Shown: positions 49,702 through 59,316, counted from the first letter of the stretch. The stretch is DNA of 64,000 nucleotides from Shewanella mesophila (GCF_019457515.1 NZ_CP080421.1:620001-684000), one strand, 5' to 3'. Made by a program: numbers and translations. Notes: generated from the sequence alone by a model not told the origin.

Positions 49702-49716
49702 TGAAAACAATTCTCA
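49702..49716 (-). promoter_or_regulatory. Fur box upstream of bfd
   Basis: On the minus strand TGAGAATTGTTTTCA matches the 7-1-7 Fur consensus TGATAATnATTATCA at 12 of 14 defined positions. It lies 40-54 bp before the bfd ATG, over the expected promoter, so iron repression is likely. Confidence 0.7.
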
Positions 49717-49848
49717 ATACCAATAACTATCGGTTATAAATCTGAACTTATTTGGCTAAACAGAGCTATTAAAAAAGGTGATGGAGCTCTCACTTCGTTG
49801 CCTGTAAAAGCTCGCTTCAACTGCATCACTTCTGCTTAAAAGTGTGGC

Positions 49849-50775
49849 TTAATATCCTCGTTCAAAATTGACTTGATTGTTCAATGGCTCATTATTGATG
49901 AGCTTGTGATAGTTATTGGCAAATATTTCGACGACTTGTTCTGGAAGACTTGGCGCCGCAATATGCGGAGTAATAATCACATTGTTGAGTGACCATATGG
50001 GGTGCTCTTGCGGCAAAGGCTCCTGATTAAACACATCTAAAATAGCTTGCAGTTGTTTACGCTTACTTAACTCTTTGTGGAGAGCATCAAGATCGAGCAC
50101 ATCACCACGACCGAGATTGAATAGGATAGCATCATCTTTGAGTAGGCCTAACGTCTGTTGGTCTAAAATACCCTGAGTGTCCGGCGTACTGGGTAAAATA
50201 GCAGCAATCGCATCCGCTTGAGCAATATGTTGAGGTAAGTTGGCTAAGGTGTCTATATGGTCAAAGCCTATGGTCGGCTTGGCGCCTCTGTTGATGCCAG
50301 TCACATGCATACCAAAGTGTTTGGCCGTTTGTGCAATATGCTGCGCAATACTGCCTGTACCGAGTAACAATAAATGTTGTCCTTGCAGGGTTTTAAAATT
50401 CCCTGGTCGCCATATTTTTTCTGCTTGCTGTGATTTATATTGTTGGTGATGACGTTGATGTGCAAGCAGATATCCAAACAGATATTCACTCATCAAGGGG
50501 CCAAAAATGCCTTTAATATTAGTGAGTAAGTAATCCCTACGTAGCCGAGGTTTGATTAACAGGTCCACCCCTGCATAAGTCGATTGCAGCCAAGTAATGC
50601 TTTTGGCATGTCCAATTAGCGGCGCAGCTAAAGGAGGCTCCGCAAGCCAAATATCTGCTGTTAAGATACTTTGGGGATCATCACCGAGTATGGTTAAGTT
50701 AGGCAAATGGCATGAGGTGAGGAGTTCTCGATATTTTTGATTGTCACTGGTGAGGAGCATCAGTCTGTGTTCCAT
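49849..50775 (-). CDS. D-2-hydroxyacid dehydrogenase family protein
   Basis: A 308-residue NAD(P)-dependent dehydrogenase. The nucleotide fold shows GTGSIAQHIA, and the catalytic trio is Arg in NLGRGDVLD, Glu in DVFNQEPLP and His in ITPHIAAPS. The size and features resemble GhrA-type glyoxylate/hydroxypyruvate reductases, but the substrate cannot be fixed. Single gene, followed upstream by a MITE-like element. Confidence 0.88.
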   Translation of the reverse strand: MEHRLMLLTSDNQKYRELLTSCHLPNLTILGDDPQSILTADIWLAEPPLAAPLIGHAKSITWLQSTYAGVDLLIKPRLRRDYLLTNIKGIFGPLMSEYLFGYLLAHQRHHQQYKSQQAEKIWRPGNFKTLQGQHLLLLGTGSIAQHIAQTAKHFGMHVTGINRGAKPTIGFDHIDTLANLPQHIAQADAIAAILPSTPDTQGILDQQTLGLLKDDAILFNLGRGDVLDLDALHKELSKRKQLQAILDVFNQEPLPQEHPIWSLNNVIITPHIAAPSLPEQVVEIFANNYHKLINNEPLNNQVNFERGY

Positions 50776-50842
50776 AGTGAGTCCTTATTGCTGTTATTCT
50801 TGTTATTTAATCTGTTGTTATCTTAGCGTGACGTTTGTATTT

Positions 50843-51038
50843 AACCTGAACTCGGGATAATAAACGTATCTCAAATAGCCCTTTATTCCGCTAATTGCGT
50901 TGGATTCACTTGCAATAGGCGGGCTATTGACGCGTAAATACGCCTTGTTAGCAAAACAAATGACAAGTTTGAGATGAAGTAAGCGTAAAACGGCTAATTC
51001 ATTTAGCGTTATGCCATCTCTTAACCAGAGTTCAGGTT
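50843..51038. mobile_element. MITE-like element with terminal inverted repeats (196 bp)
   Basis: The ends AACCTGAACTC (50843-50853) and GAGTTCAGGTT (51028-51038) are perfect 11-bp inverted repeats, extendable to about 16 of 18 bp. The inside is non-coding and also contains partly complementary stretches around CGTAAATACGCC. It lies between two minus-strand genes. No transposase is present, so any movement would need one in trans. Confidence 0.6.
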
Positions 51039-51105
51039 ATTTAGATCAGGTTTACAAAAATATTGATAGGTGTCTAGGGTAAATCAATAGCCTGTTTGTC
51101 GTTGA

Positions 51106-51801
51106 TTAATAACTATCGATAGTTTGTTGGCTTAAGTCTGGATAGTTACTAAAAATCCCATCGACACCCAAACCCATTAGGTAGTTGATATCTTCTGGGT
51201 TATCGACAGTATAAACATAGACTTTAGCACCGCGTCGATGGGCATCGGCAACTAGCTCCGCTGTAATAAAGCTTAAACTGAGATGCAGTGAATAGGCTTC
51301 TAAGTGACTGACGATTGCTGCATCATCTTCTGGAATACCTTCGAGTAAAGGCGCAACTAATGCGTGAGGGTATTGTTGCTTAACAGCTTTAATAAAATGA
51401 TGATTAAAAGAGGATATAAGCAATTGCTCTGGCTTAAAGTTGAGCTTGGTTAATATCTGAGGGTACAAGTTTAGAAAAGGTTTAAGCGATCTCATTCCTT
51501 TTAATTCAATATTTAATAAGCTATCAAAATCTTGCAGGTAAACGAGTAATTCCCAGAGTTTAGGTATCGGCTCACCATCGACGTTGAGTGATGCTAAATA
51601 GCTTTGGCTCACCTCTTCAATCAGGCCTGTGCCACTGCTTTTGCCATCGAGGCGTCTGTCATGAAATACGCATAACTCACCCTCGACATTATGCACATCT
51701 ATCTCAATAGCTGTGATGCCAAGTTCAATCGCCTTCTTAATTGCGGCTAAGGTGTTTTCGGGGGCGTAACCGCTGGCCCCACGATGTGCAAATACTCGCA
51801 T
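51106..51801 (-). CDS. Glycerophosphodiester phosphodiesterase (cytoplasmic type)
   Basis: A 231-residue GDPD-family enzyme that splits glycerophosphodiesters from phospholipid turnover into sn-glycerol 3-phosphate and alcohol. Active-site elements are His in AHRGASGYAPENT, Glu/Asp in EIDVH and the second His in VFHDRRLDG. No signal peptide, so UgpQ-like rather than GlpQ-like. It shares one base with the upstream channel gene's stop region, so the two are coupled. Confidence 0.9.
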   Translation of the reverse strand: MRVFAHRGASGYAPENTLAAIKKAIELGITAIEIDVHNVEGELCVFHDRRLDGKSSGTGLIEEVSQSYLASLNVDGEPIPKLWELLVYLQDFDSLLNIELKGMRSLKPFLNLYPQILTKLNFKPEQLLISSFNHHFIKAVKQQYPHALVAPLLEGIPEDDAAIVSHLEAYSLHLSLSFITAELVADAHRRGAKVYVYTVDNPEDINYLMGLGVDGIFSNYPDLSQQTIDSY

Positions 51802-54800
51802 CAGCTTCTAATGAGTCCTTGAGTCTCTTTTGTTTGATTACCCTTAATATGAACTTCTAATTGAGGGTAAGCCAGCTCAAGATGGTTCTCTTTCAATTTT
51901 TTACTGACCTTATTATGCAGCGTATGCCGAAGCGGCCAGCGAGCGCTCATATCTTTAGCGTAAGCACGGATCTCATAATCTTGAGTATGCTTGCCAAAAC
52001 CTGCAAACCATACTTCAGGCTCAGGTGTGAGTAAGGCTTCCTCACACTCTTTAACTGCCTGATATAAAACGGCTTCAACTTTTGCAGGATCCGAATCACG
52101 AGCGACAGAGACATGGACGATAACGCGAGTGATAGGATCTGACAGCGACCAGTTAATTAGCTGTTCTGTAATAAAGGCTTTATTGGGAATAATGATCTCT
52201 TTTCTGTCCCAATCAACAATAGTCGTCGCCCTGATCTGGATCTTGCTCACAGTGCCAGAGAGATCGCGAATGGTGATGGTATCGCCGATACGAACCGGCT
52301 TTTCAAATAGAATAATGAGACCAGAGATAAAGTTGGCAAAAATCTCTTGTAAACCAAAGCCTAAACCAACAGATAAAGCGGCAACTAACCACTGTAGCTT
52401 GGACCATTCCATCCCTAGCGTCGAGAAGCCGCTAAGCATGCCAAAGAAAACCACTAGGTATCGAGTGACCGTTGTGACGGCAAAACCCGTTCCCTGAGAG
52501 AGATCGAGGCGTTGTAATATCATCAACTCGAGCAGACCAGGTAAATTGGTGGCGACCATCAAAGAGAAGCCAACAATAATTAGGCCTAATAGTAAGGATT
52601 TTAAAGTGATGGGTAACTGCTGAGAAATACCATCGACAACCGTTGAGCTGGTCCATAGGGTGATGCCATCTAGGAAGGAGAACACAGCACTATGTGTCTG
52701 AGTCCACAAACCGATTAAGCTTATCAAGAACGCCAAAGTCAGTAATGAGCGTACCAAACCTAAAGATTGGCTCGATATGGTTTCTAGATCAACGACAGGC
52801 TCTTCATAGGTATCGCCTTGTTCGTTGTTTGGGCTGTCATCCTCTTTCTCTCGTTGCGCTAATATTTCAGCACGTTTGGCTTTCGCACGGTTAAACGCAA
52901 TACGTCTGCGCTCAATAAGCATCCACCGCTTAATTAATAGATATAACAGCATAAAACTTAAGGATAGGATGAGCGATAGTTGCAGCTGCAGTAACATCTG
53001 AAATGCGGTGTAGTAATAGCCTCTAAAAGCCAATATGGCACAGGCTACAGGGAGGATGAGCAGTACAGCCCAAAGTGCTTTCTGCAACAAGCGTTTATTT
53101 TTATCGTCTTGATGGTACTGATGCTCTTGTTTCGATAGTTGCAATATATCTTTGTAAAACCAAAACAACATGATGGCAAATAGGATAAATGCGCCTCTAC
53201 CTATGCTATTTCTGATCATCGAGGTCTCGAGTATTTCTGTAAAACCAAGAATGCCTATGATTGGCATAGTGATGAGAGTAAAGCTATGCAAGCGCTCTTG
53301 AGTTGCATGAATGAGTTTGGCATCTCCCTTGAAGTGGCCAATTAATATGCCGTTATCTAATGCCAGCAGGTGGGTGATTCTATACAGCCAATAAAGCGCG
53401 CCAACAGTGAGCATTGCCATACCAACCGATGAGACTAAGTTCTGGTTAGAGAGGAAGAAGATAACCCCCGCAGCAATGACTGGAAGAGGTTTAATCGCGC
53501 TATATAATATCGAGGTGATGAGCGCCGAAAAGGTATAGATAAATTTATCTTGGGTTACATTACCGACAAATGCGGCGTTGTGGTTCATAGTGCGGTGAAA
53601 AATAGGTGTCAGCAGATCTTGGGTGACTAGACATAGCACTAAGAGGATCAGCCAGCCTGACCATAATGAACCTTGTTCAGATAGGGACTCCGACAGCTGT
53701 TGCCATGGTGCTTTTGTTAATAGCCATTGGCTGCTTTGTAGCAGATCGCTAAACCAGAAACGATCTATGCTGTTGGCATTTGCAACCCAAAAAAGGTGCT
53801 CATTTAACGTGGTTTTTAGGGTGCGATACTGTTGGCCTAACTGTTCATAAATAACACGTAGTTCTGCGAGTTCACCTATATAGAGATCATAGTTTTCCAG
53901 CAGTTGATGCTGAAGTTGCTGTTGAGAGGCAAGCAGTTTAGTCTGCAGTTGAGTCTGCTCTATCTCAGGGTCAATCGTACCAGTATATAAGGCTTGATCT
54001 TGCTCTATTTGATAGCGTGATAGGCGTGCATTTGCTATCTCATTGCTAATGTGGTCCTGATTGGGTGGCTTGGGGAGAGAAGACAAAATCCGTAAAAAGC
54101 GTTCTCCAAATGCAGAGTTAAGTTTAACTAAGGCTATTTGCTGCTGAATATTGGTCAGTTGCTTTGCCTGAAATTGATACTGAGTTTCAGCCTGCTCCTG
54201 CTTAGTCGCAACCAGTGTCATATCCTGAGTGAGCTGTTGTAATTGTTCGCTGTAGGCTCGATTCTGTTCGTTGAGTTTAAGTGCAACCGTGTCATCGGTG
54301 ACTAATCGCTCTATTTGGCTTGCTGCAATAGTTGCCGCCGTCGTTTTGTGACGGGCAATCGAGATCGCACTATTAAGCTCTTCGATTAGACGCTCTTGTT
54401 GAAGCAACTGCCGACGAACCACGTTCAGTTGCAATTGGTTTAGTGCTATCTGTTTCTGGCTGCTCGCAAGTTCCGCTTCTAATGTTGACAAGTTTTGGCT
54501 AGCAAGCCGTTTTTGCGCTTCAATCACTAGATTATTCTTATCGGTCGCCGTTTTTTTGTATTGGGCCACAGTCAGGTTTGCTTGGGTGATCAGCTCTGGA
54601 AGTTGATGTTGGCGTTGGATCTGTTGGTTGATCTGTTGGCTCAGATTCGCTTCAGTTTCTTTAAGCTCTGAAAGGCGTAAATAAGCCATAGACGCTTGCT
54701 GACCAAGATCGTGGTTTTGCTGCCAGGTCAATGCAGAATCCGCTTCTTTGAGCTGCTCATTGAGAAGTCGTTTCTTGCCATGGTATTGATTTTGAATTGC

Positions 54801-54989
54801 TTCAAAACTCGCTTGTAGAGAGCTTTGTTCACTAATTTGGGTTTCAAGTAAGGCGAGTTGCTCTTCTATTGATTTTTCTGCAACGGGATTGGATGGTCCG
54901 AGGCCTAATCGCTTATCAAGAGAAAGCGGCGAATTAGCATAGGTGCTGATGGAAAAAAGGCACAAAAAAATCAGTGAAATACGAAACAT
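51801..54989 (-). CDS. Large mechanosensitive channel of the MscK/MscM (MscS) type
   Basis: A 1062-residue protein. A signal peptide (LIFLCLFSISTYA) is followed by a ~400-residue periplasmic, Gln-rich coiled-coil region (about 25-395), then about eleven membrane segments (from ~440), and the MscS core near the C-terminus with pore helix and beta domain (GLGFGLQEIFANFISGL, KPVRIGDTITI). This is the layout of E. coli MscK/MscM and KefA. It would release solutes under osmotic downshock. First gene of a two-gene unit with the GDPD enzyme. Confidence 0.9.
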   Translation of the reverse strand: MFRISLIFLCLFSISTYANSPLSLDKRLGLGPSNPVAEKSIEEQLALLETQISEQSSLQASFEAIQNQYHGKKRLLNEQLKEADSALTWQQNHDLGQQASMAYLRLSELKETEANLSQQINQQIQRQHQLPELITQANLTVAQYKKTATDKNNLVIEAQKRLASQNLSTLEAELASSQKQIALNQLQLNVVRRQLLQQERLIEELNSAISIARHKTTAATIAASQIERLVTDDTVALKLNEQNRAYSEQLQQLTQDMTLVATKQEQAETQYQFQAKQLTNIQQQIALVKLNSAFGERFLRILSSLPKPPNQDHISNEIANARLSRYQIEQDQALYTGTIDPEIEQTQLQTKLLASQQQLQHQLLENYDLYIGELAELRVIYEQLGQQYRTLKTTLNEHLFWVANANSIDRFWFSDLLQSSQWLLTKAPWQQLSESLSEQGSLWSGWLILLVLCLVTQDLLTPIFHRTMNHNAAFVGNVTQDKFIYTFSALITSILYSAIKPLPVIAAGVIFFLSNQNLVSSVGMAMLTVGALYWLYRITHLLALDNGILIGHFKGDAKLIHATQERLHSFTLITMPIIGILGFTEILETSMIRNSIGRGAFILFAIMLFWFYKDILQLSKQEHQYHQDDKNKRLLQKALWAVLLILPVACAILAFRGYYYTAFQMLLQLQLSLILSLSFMLLYLLIKRWMLIERRRIAFNRAKAKRAEILAQREKEDDSPNNEQGDTYEEPVVDLETISSQSLGLVRSLLTLAFLISLIGLWTQTHSAVFSFLDGITLWTSSTVVDGISQQLPITLKSLLLGLIIVGFSLMVATNLPGLLELMILQRLDLSQGTGFAVTTVTRYLVVFFGMLSGFSTLGMEWSKLQWLVAALSVGLGFGLQEIFANFISGLIILFEKPVRIGDTITIRDLSGTVSKIQIRATTIVDWDRKEIIIPNKAFITEQLINWSLSDPITRVIVHVSVARDSDPAKVEAVLYQAVKECEEALLTPEPEVWFAGFGKHTQDYEIRAYAKDMSARWPLRHTLHNKVSKKLKENHLELAYPQLEVHIKGNQTKETQGLIRS

Positions 54990-55137
54990 AGTTGCTTTAT
55001 TCGCGTTAACGCGTGAATGGACAACTCATAGTATACCAACTTCTTTTCAGATGTGATCCTTAAGTGTTAATTCGATTAAGGAAATTCAGGTTAACTTCAA
55101 ACATTGGTGGAGAGGTTGGCTGGCTAAATTGGGCAAA

Positions 55138-56019
55138 CTATTTAGCTATTCGCTGTGCTTTACGGCTTTGTTGAGTTTCATAGATCGCGGTGATAACCAC
55201 CAGAGCGCCACCGATAATGGTCTTCAAGGCTAACTCTTCGCCTAATAATAACAGTGCGAGCACCGCCCCATATAAAGGTTGTAGGCAGGAGACCAAACTC
55301 ACTGTCTTTGCGCTAAGCTGACGCAGTGCGGAGGTGAACAAGGCATGGGGCGCCGCGGTAAAAAATACCCCTAACAGTAGAATCAACCACCAAACATGAC
55401 TATCAATGGCGGTAATGTCAGCCTGATGCCAAGGCAGAAGAAATGGTACAGCAACTGCAGTTTGATAAAACATGGCTTGTGGGCCGCTATATGCTGAAAA
55501 GTAGCGTTTATGCAGTAGATTTCGTGTAGTAAATAACACGGCAGACAAAATACCGATAACAATGCCTAAAGTGACATCATTGCCTAATGTTGCTTCAGGA
55601 ATGAGTAGGCTTACACCACAAAGTACGCTTATGCCGCTAATCAAATCCGCTAGCTTGAGTCTGGCTCTTGTAAAAAGGGGCTCTATTAATACTGTCATTA
55701 CTGGATAGGTGAAGAAGGCGATCATGCCAATCGCAACCGACGACAGCTGCATAGATGCAAAATAGGTGACCCAATGCAGGCTGACGATGATGCCCAGGCC
55801 CACTGCTACAAAATAGTCCTTTTGGTTTTTGAGGCGAAGTTGAGTCCCGGTACTTTTGACAATAAGGGCTAAGATCACGGCCGCCACAGCGCAGCGCAGC
55901 AAGGTAATGTCGAGTGCGCTAAGAGGGATCAGTTTTGAGAATAATGCCGTTCCACCAAAGAGCAGTACGGCAATATGAAGCTCGATTAACCCTGTGTGGT
56001 TGCTTGATCTCGTGTCCAA
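55138..56019 (-). CDS. EamA/DMT-family transporter
   Basis: A 293-residue inner-membrane protein with about ten helices in two EamA repeats (IVSLHWVTYFASMQLSSVAIG ending the first; FFTAAPHALFTSALRQL in the second). Substrate unknown; many relatives export amino acids or metabolites. It begins 8 bp after psd in the same direction, so it is probably co-transcribed. Confidence 0.88.
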   Translation of the reverse strand: MDTRSSNHTGLIELHIAVLLFGGTALFSKLIPLSALDITLLRCAVAAVILALIVKSTGTQLRLKNQKDYFVAVGLGIIVSLHWVTYFASMQLSSVAIGMIAFFTYPVMTVLIEPLFTRARLKLADLISGISVLCGVSLLIPEATLGNDVTLGIVIGILSAVLFTTRNLLHKRYFSAYSGPQAMFYQTAVAVPFLLPWHQADITAIDSHVWWLILLLGVFFTAAPHALFTSALRQLSAKTVSLVSCLQPLYGAVLALLLLGEELALKTIIGGALVVITAIYETQQSRKAQRIAK

Positions 56020-56027
56020 TATTATCT

Positions 56028-56888
56028 CTAGTCTATTTTTGCAAATGCCTGACCCATCCGCGTTACAGCTTTGGGTTTTACACCGTCAGCAAATTCTTCA
56101 AGCGCATCTTTGGCAAACAGCATTACGACAGTGCTACCGAGTTTAAATCGGCCCATTTCATCGCCTTTATCTAGGGTTAAGGCTTCTGGACCTTCCGTTG
56201 GATAGTCCCAAGTAAACACTTGCTTACCCGTTGGTGGTGTCACAGTGCCTGCCCATACGGTTTCTATGCTGGCGACAATAGTCGCACCAACGAGCACCAT
56301 AGCCATTGGCCCAATTTCTGTTTCAAATATGGCTACTACACGCTCATTACGAGCGAACAGTCCTGGCACATTCTCAGCCGTTAACGGGTTTACCGAAAAC
56401 AATTCGCCAGGGACATAGGTCATTTTCGACAAGGTGCCTTTAATCGGCATATGAATCCGATGATAATCTTTAGGCGCTAGATAGATGGTTGCAAAATCGC
56501 CACCTTCGAAGCGTTTGGCATCATCGCTTTGATCGCCTAGCAGCGCAAGTGATGAGTATTCATGCCCTTTGGCTTGGAAAATACGCCCCTCTTTAATTGG
56601 GCCGCATTGGCTGACTGCACCATCAACAGGGTGAACAATGTAATCATCATCTTGGCACAATGGACGGATCCCAGGTTTTAAGGCGCGAGTGAAAAACGCG
56701 TTGAAACTGGAGTATGCTTCGGGTTCACTCTGAGCTGCTTCGCTCATATCGATCTTATATTGTTTGATAAACCATTTGATGACGCTAGTCGTTATGCTAC
56801 CTAGCTCAGCAGCGGCCAATTTACCGACAAGTCGCGATAGCAGGTGTTTTGGCATTACGTATTGCAAAGCAATTTTCAGTTTGTCCAC
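56028..56888 (-). CDS. psd: Phosphatidylserine decarboxylase
   Basis: A 286-residue proenzyme that makes phosphatidylethanolamine at the inner membrane. The self-cleavage motif LGST is near the C-terminus ([10 protein letters not shown]), where the Ser becomes the pyruvoyl group. The start is GTG 56888. Followed by the EamA gene and preceded by rsgA, as in E. coli (rsgA-psd). Confidence 0.95.
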   Translation of the reverse strand: MDKLKIALQYVMPKHLLSRLVGKLAAAELGSITTSVIKWFIKQYKIDMSEAAQSEPEAYSSFNAFFTRALKPGIRPLCQDDDYIVHPVDGAVSQCGPIKEGRIFQAKGHEYSSLALLGDQSDDAKRFEGGDFATIYLAPKDYHRIHMPIKGTLSKMTYVPGELFSVNPLTAENVPGLFARNERVVAIFETEIGPMAMVLVGATIVASIETVWAGTVTPPTGKQVFTWDYPTEGPEALTLDKGDEMGRFKLGSTVVMLFAKDALEEFADGVKPKAVTRMGQAFAKID

Positions 56889-56924
56889 GTTATTTATCCT
56901 TCAAATACAATATGGCTTTTTTTG

Positions 56925-57980
56925 TTAGTCGTTATCATTTCTGAAATGGCGCGCATGGCGCTGCTCATCGAGACTATCTATGATGCGATGATAGTTATTA
57001 TATCTGTCTTCAGATATCTTCCCTTCTTCAAATGCGGCAGTAATGGCACAGCCGGGATCATGTTTATGTTTACAATCTCTAAACTTACAGGCGCCAATAT
57101 AATCTCTAAATTCAACAAAACACCAGCCGACGCGTTCGGCAGGGAGATGCCATAATGCAAACTCGCGAACACCTGGAGAGTCGACTAGATCTCCGCCACT
57201 AGGAAAGTGTAATAGTTTAGCGGTCGTTGTGGTGTGTTGGCCTAGGCCTGAGTTAGATGATACATCGCCTGTAATTAACTCTGCATCAGGAAGTAATGCG
57301 TTAATTAATGACGATTTACCTACGCCAGATTGGCCGACAAACACGCTAACTTTATCTTTCAGTAGTGACTTTATTGTTTCTACGCCGTCACCTTTGATGC
57401 TACTGACTTGATACACCTGATAGCCAATATCTTGATAACGTTTCAGTGCAGCTTCAACTTGAGGAGCTTCTTCTTCACTGAGTAGATCGATTTTATTGAG
57501 AATGATCACGGGTGAAATCCCCGTATCTTCAGCGGCAACCAAGTACCTGTCGATTATCTGGGTAGTAAAACTTGGCACGACCGATGACACTATTAAGATT
57601 TGGTCAATGTTGGCGGCAATAATTTTAATGCCATCATAGAGATCGGGCCGAGATAACGAAGAGTGCCTTGGATGTACTGCCTCGACAACACCGGCTATGG
57701 TAGCGGTTGTCTCGTTAGCTAAACGGACAATCACTTTGTCACCAGTAACTAAGCTTTCGATATTTCTGCGAATATTACAGCGAACGAGCAGGCCATCTTC
57801 GGTTTCAATATCTGCATGTTGACCGAAACGGGATATCACAGTACCGAGTAGTTCTGGGCCGAGTGAGCTATCCTGTAGTTCAGGAGTTGTATCTCCAGCG
57901 TCTTTTCGCTGCAAACGCTTTTCGTGATTGGCCCGCATACGGCGGCGTTGGCCTTGGCTTAGGGGTTTCTTTTTACTCAC
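56925..57980 (-). CDS. rsgA: Small ribosomal subunit biogenesis GTPase RsgA
   Basis: A 351-residue circularly permuted GTPase that acts in late 30S maturation. An N-terminal OB domain is followed by NKIDLL (G4), GQSGVGKSSLINALL (G1), DSPGVREF (G3), then a zinc-binding C-terminus with Cys/His residues in CKFRDCKHKHDPGC. The start is GTG 57980. Divergent from orn. Confidence 0.95.
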   Translation of the reverse strand: MSKKKPLSQGQRRRMRANHEKRLQRKDAGDTTPELQDSSLGPELLGTVISRFGQHADIETEDGLLVRCNIRRNIESLVTGDKVIVRLANETTATIAGVVEAVHPRHSSLSRPDLYDGIKIIAANIDQILIVSSVVPSFTTQIIDRYLVAAEDTGISPVIILNKIDLLSEEEAPQVEAALKRYQDIGYQVYQVSSIKGDGVETIKSLLKDKVSVFVGQSGVGKSSLINALLPDAELITGDVSSNSGLGQHTTTTAKLLHFPSGGDLVDSPGVREFALWHLPAERVGWCFVEFRDYIGACKFRDCKHKHDPGCAITAAFEEGKISEDRYNNYHRIIDSLDEQRHARHFRNDND

Positions 57981-58095
57981 AGTGTCATCATCGTCAAAAT
58001 AAGGTTATTTTGTGTCGTCTAAAAAAGCAGTATGATACACGGTCTTAAACAAAAAAGCCTGAATTTAGGCGAACACTAATTTATAAGGCAGATAT

Positions 58096-58641
58096 ATGGC
58101 TGCGGATGAAAGTAATCTGATTTGGGTTGATTTGGAGATGACTGGGTTAGAACCTAACATCGATAGAATTATTGAGATCGCCACTATTGTAACTGACAAG
58201 GAGCTAAATATTTTAGCTGAAGGTCCAGTGCTTGCGATTTTCCAACCTGATGATGTGCTAGCAAATATGGATGATTGGAATCAAAAGCATCATGGTGAAT
58301 CAGGGCTAATTGATCGAGTAAAAGCGAGTAATGTTAGTGAATCTCAAGCGATTGAGCAAACTATCTCCTTTCTGGAACAATATGTGCCAAAAGGTGTTTC
58401 ACCTATGTGCGGTAACAGTATTGGCCAAGATAGACGTTTTTTAAATCGTTATATGCCCGAGCTTGAAGATTACTTTCACTATCGCAATATTGATGTTAGT
58501 ACGATTAAAGAACTGGTTCGTCGTTGGAAGCCAGAAGTGATGGAAGGGCTCAATAAGCAAGGTACCCATCAAGCGCTGGTTGATATCCAGGAATCTATCG
58601 CCGAATTGCAATTTTATCGTGACAAAGTATTTAAAATTTGA
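58096..58641 (+). CDS. orn: Oligoribonuclease
   Basis: A 181-residue DEDDh 3'-5' exonuclease that finishes RNA decay by degrading 2-5-mers, including pGpG from c-di-GMP. Acidic residues in [11 protein letters not shown] and the His-Asp in [11 protein letters not shown] are present. ATG 58096 is the only good start. The tRNA-Gly array follows. Confidence 0.97.
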   Translation: MAADESNLIWVDLEMTGLEPNIDRIIEIATIVTDKELNILAEGPVLAIFQPDDVLANMDDWNQKHHGESGLIDRVKASNVSESQAIEQTISFLEQYVPKGVSPMCGNSIGQDRRFLNRYMPELEDYFHYRNIDVSTIKELVRRWKPEVMEGLNKQGTHQALVDIQESIAELQFYRDKVFKI

Positions 58642-58670
58642 CCAAACGATAGAATTTTTTAAAGAAGGGG

Positions 58671-58698
58671 TTGCAGCCGAGCGAAATTCTCCTATAAT
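58671..58698 (+). promoter_or_regulatory. Promoter of the tRNA-Gly array
   Basis: TTGCAG (-35, 58671-58676) and perfect TATAAT (-10, 58693-58698) with a 16-bp spacer, followed by GC-rich GCGGCC as in stringently controlled stable-RNA promoters. It lies 47 bp before the first tRNA. Confidence 0.8.
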
Positions 58699-58744
58699 GC
58701 GGCCTCAACTTTTTGCTAGCGACCTAGTTAGTAAAGTGTGAAAT

Positions 58745-58820
58745 GCGACATTAGCTCAGTTGGTAGAGCGATACCTTGCCAAGGTATAGGTCATCGGTTC
58801 GAACCCGATATGTCGCTCCA
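58745..58820 (+). tRNA. tRNA-Gly (GCC), copy 1
   Basis: A 76-nt canonical cloverleaf: acceptor GCGACAT/ATGTCGC, D-stem GCTC/GAGC, anticodon loop TTGCCAA (GCC), T-loop TTCGAAC, encoded CCA. Confidence 0.97.
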
Positions 58821-58867
58821 AATTAAAATTTATAGCGTCACCAAATGCTATAAATAACAAGTTTTAC

Positions 58868-58943
58868 GCGACATTAGCTCAGTTGGTAGAGCGATACCTT
58901 GCCAAGGTATAGGTCATCGGTTCGAACCCGATATGTCGCTCCA
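58868..58943 (+). tRNA. tRNA-Gly (GCC), copy 2
   Basis: Identical to copy 1. The 47-bp spacer between copies 1 and 2 recurs, with one change, between the first variant and the third canonical copy. Confidence 0.97.
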
Positions 58944-58952
58944 AATTTGATT

Positions 58953-59053
58953 GCGACATTAGCTCAGTTGACTCTTTGTATAGAGCAAAAGGGCGATACC
59001 TTGCCAAGGTATAAGTCATCGGTTGTTTGTTTCTAATCCGATATGTCGCTCCA
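58953..59053 (+). ncRNA. tRNA-Gly-like element with enlarged loops, variant A (101 nt)
   Basis: All stems of tRNA-Gly are identical to the canonical copies: acceptor GCGACAT/ATGTCGC, D-stem GCTC/GAGC, anticodon arm with GCC, T-stem ATCGG/CCGAT, CCA. The D-loop is 17 nt instead of 8, eight extra bases lie between D-stem and anticodon arm, and the T-loop is 15 nt (TTGTTTGTTTCTAAT) in place of TTCGAAC. Loss of GG in the D-loop and of the T-loop motif would remove the normal elbow contacts, so it is unlikely to be a normal elongator tRNA. It may be a pseudogene or a tRNA-derived RNA. Confidence 0.75.
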
Positions 59054-59100
59054 AATTAAAATTTATAGCGTCACCAAATGCTATAGATAACAAGTTTTAC

Positions 59101-59176
59101 GCGACATTAGCTCAGTTGGTAGAGCGATACCTTGCCAAGGTATAGGTCATCGGTTCGAACCCGATATGTCGCTCCA
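59101..59176 (+). tRNA. tRNA-Gly (GCC), copy 3
   Basis: Identical to copies 1 and 2, 47 bp after variant A. Confidence 0.97.
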
Positions 59177-59215
59177 ATCTTATTTTCAGTTTTAGCTTCC
59201 CCTTTAAAATTAATC

Positions 59216-59316
59216 ATGGCATTAGCTCAGTTGACTCTTTGTATAGAGCAAAAGGGCGATACCTTGCCAAGGGATAGGTCATCGGTTATTTGTTTCTAAT
59301 CCGATATGTCGTTCCA
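59216..59316 (+). ncRNA. tRNA-Gly-like element with enlarged loops, variant B (101 nt)
   Basis: It has the same three expansions as variant A at the same positions, differing at seven bases. Four of these are in the acceptor stem and all keep pairing: G1-C72 becomes A-T, and two pairs become G-T wobbles (ATGGCAT/ATGTCGT). One mismatch appears in the anticodon stem (GGGAT). The anticodon GCC and the CCA are kept. No known class is claimed. Confidence 0.7.
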
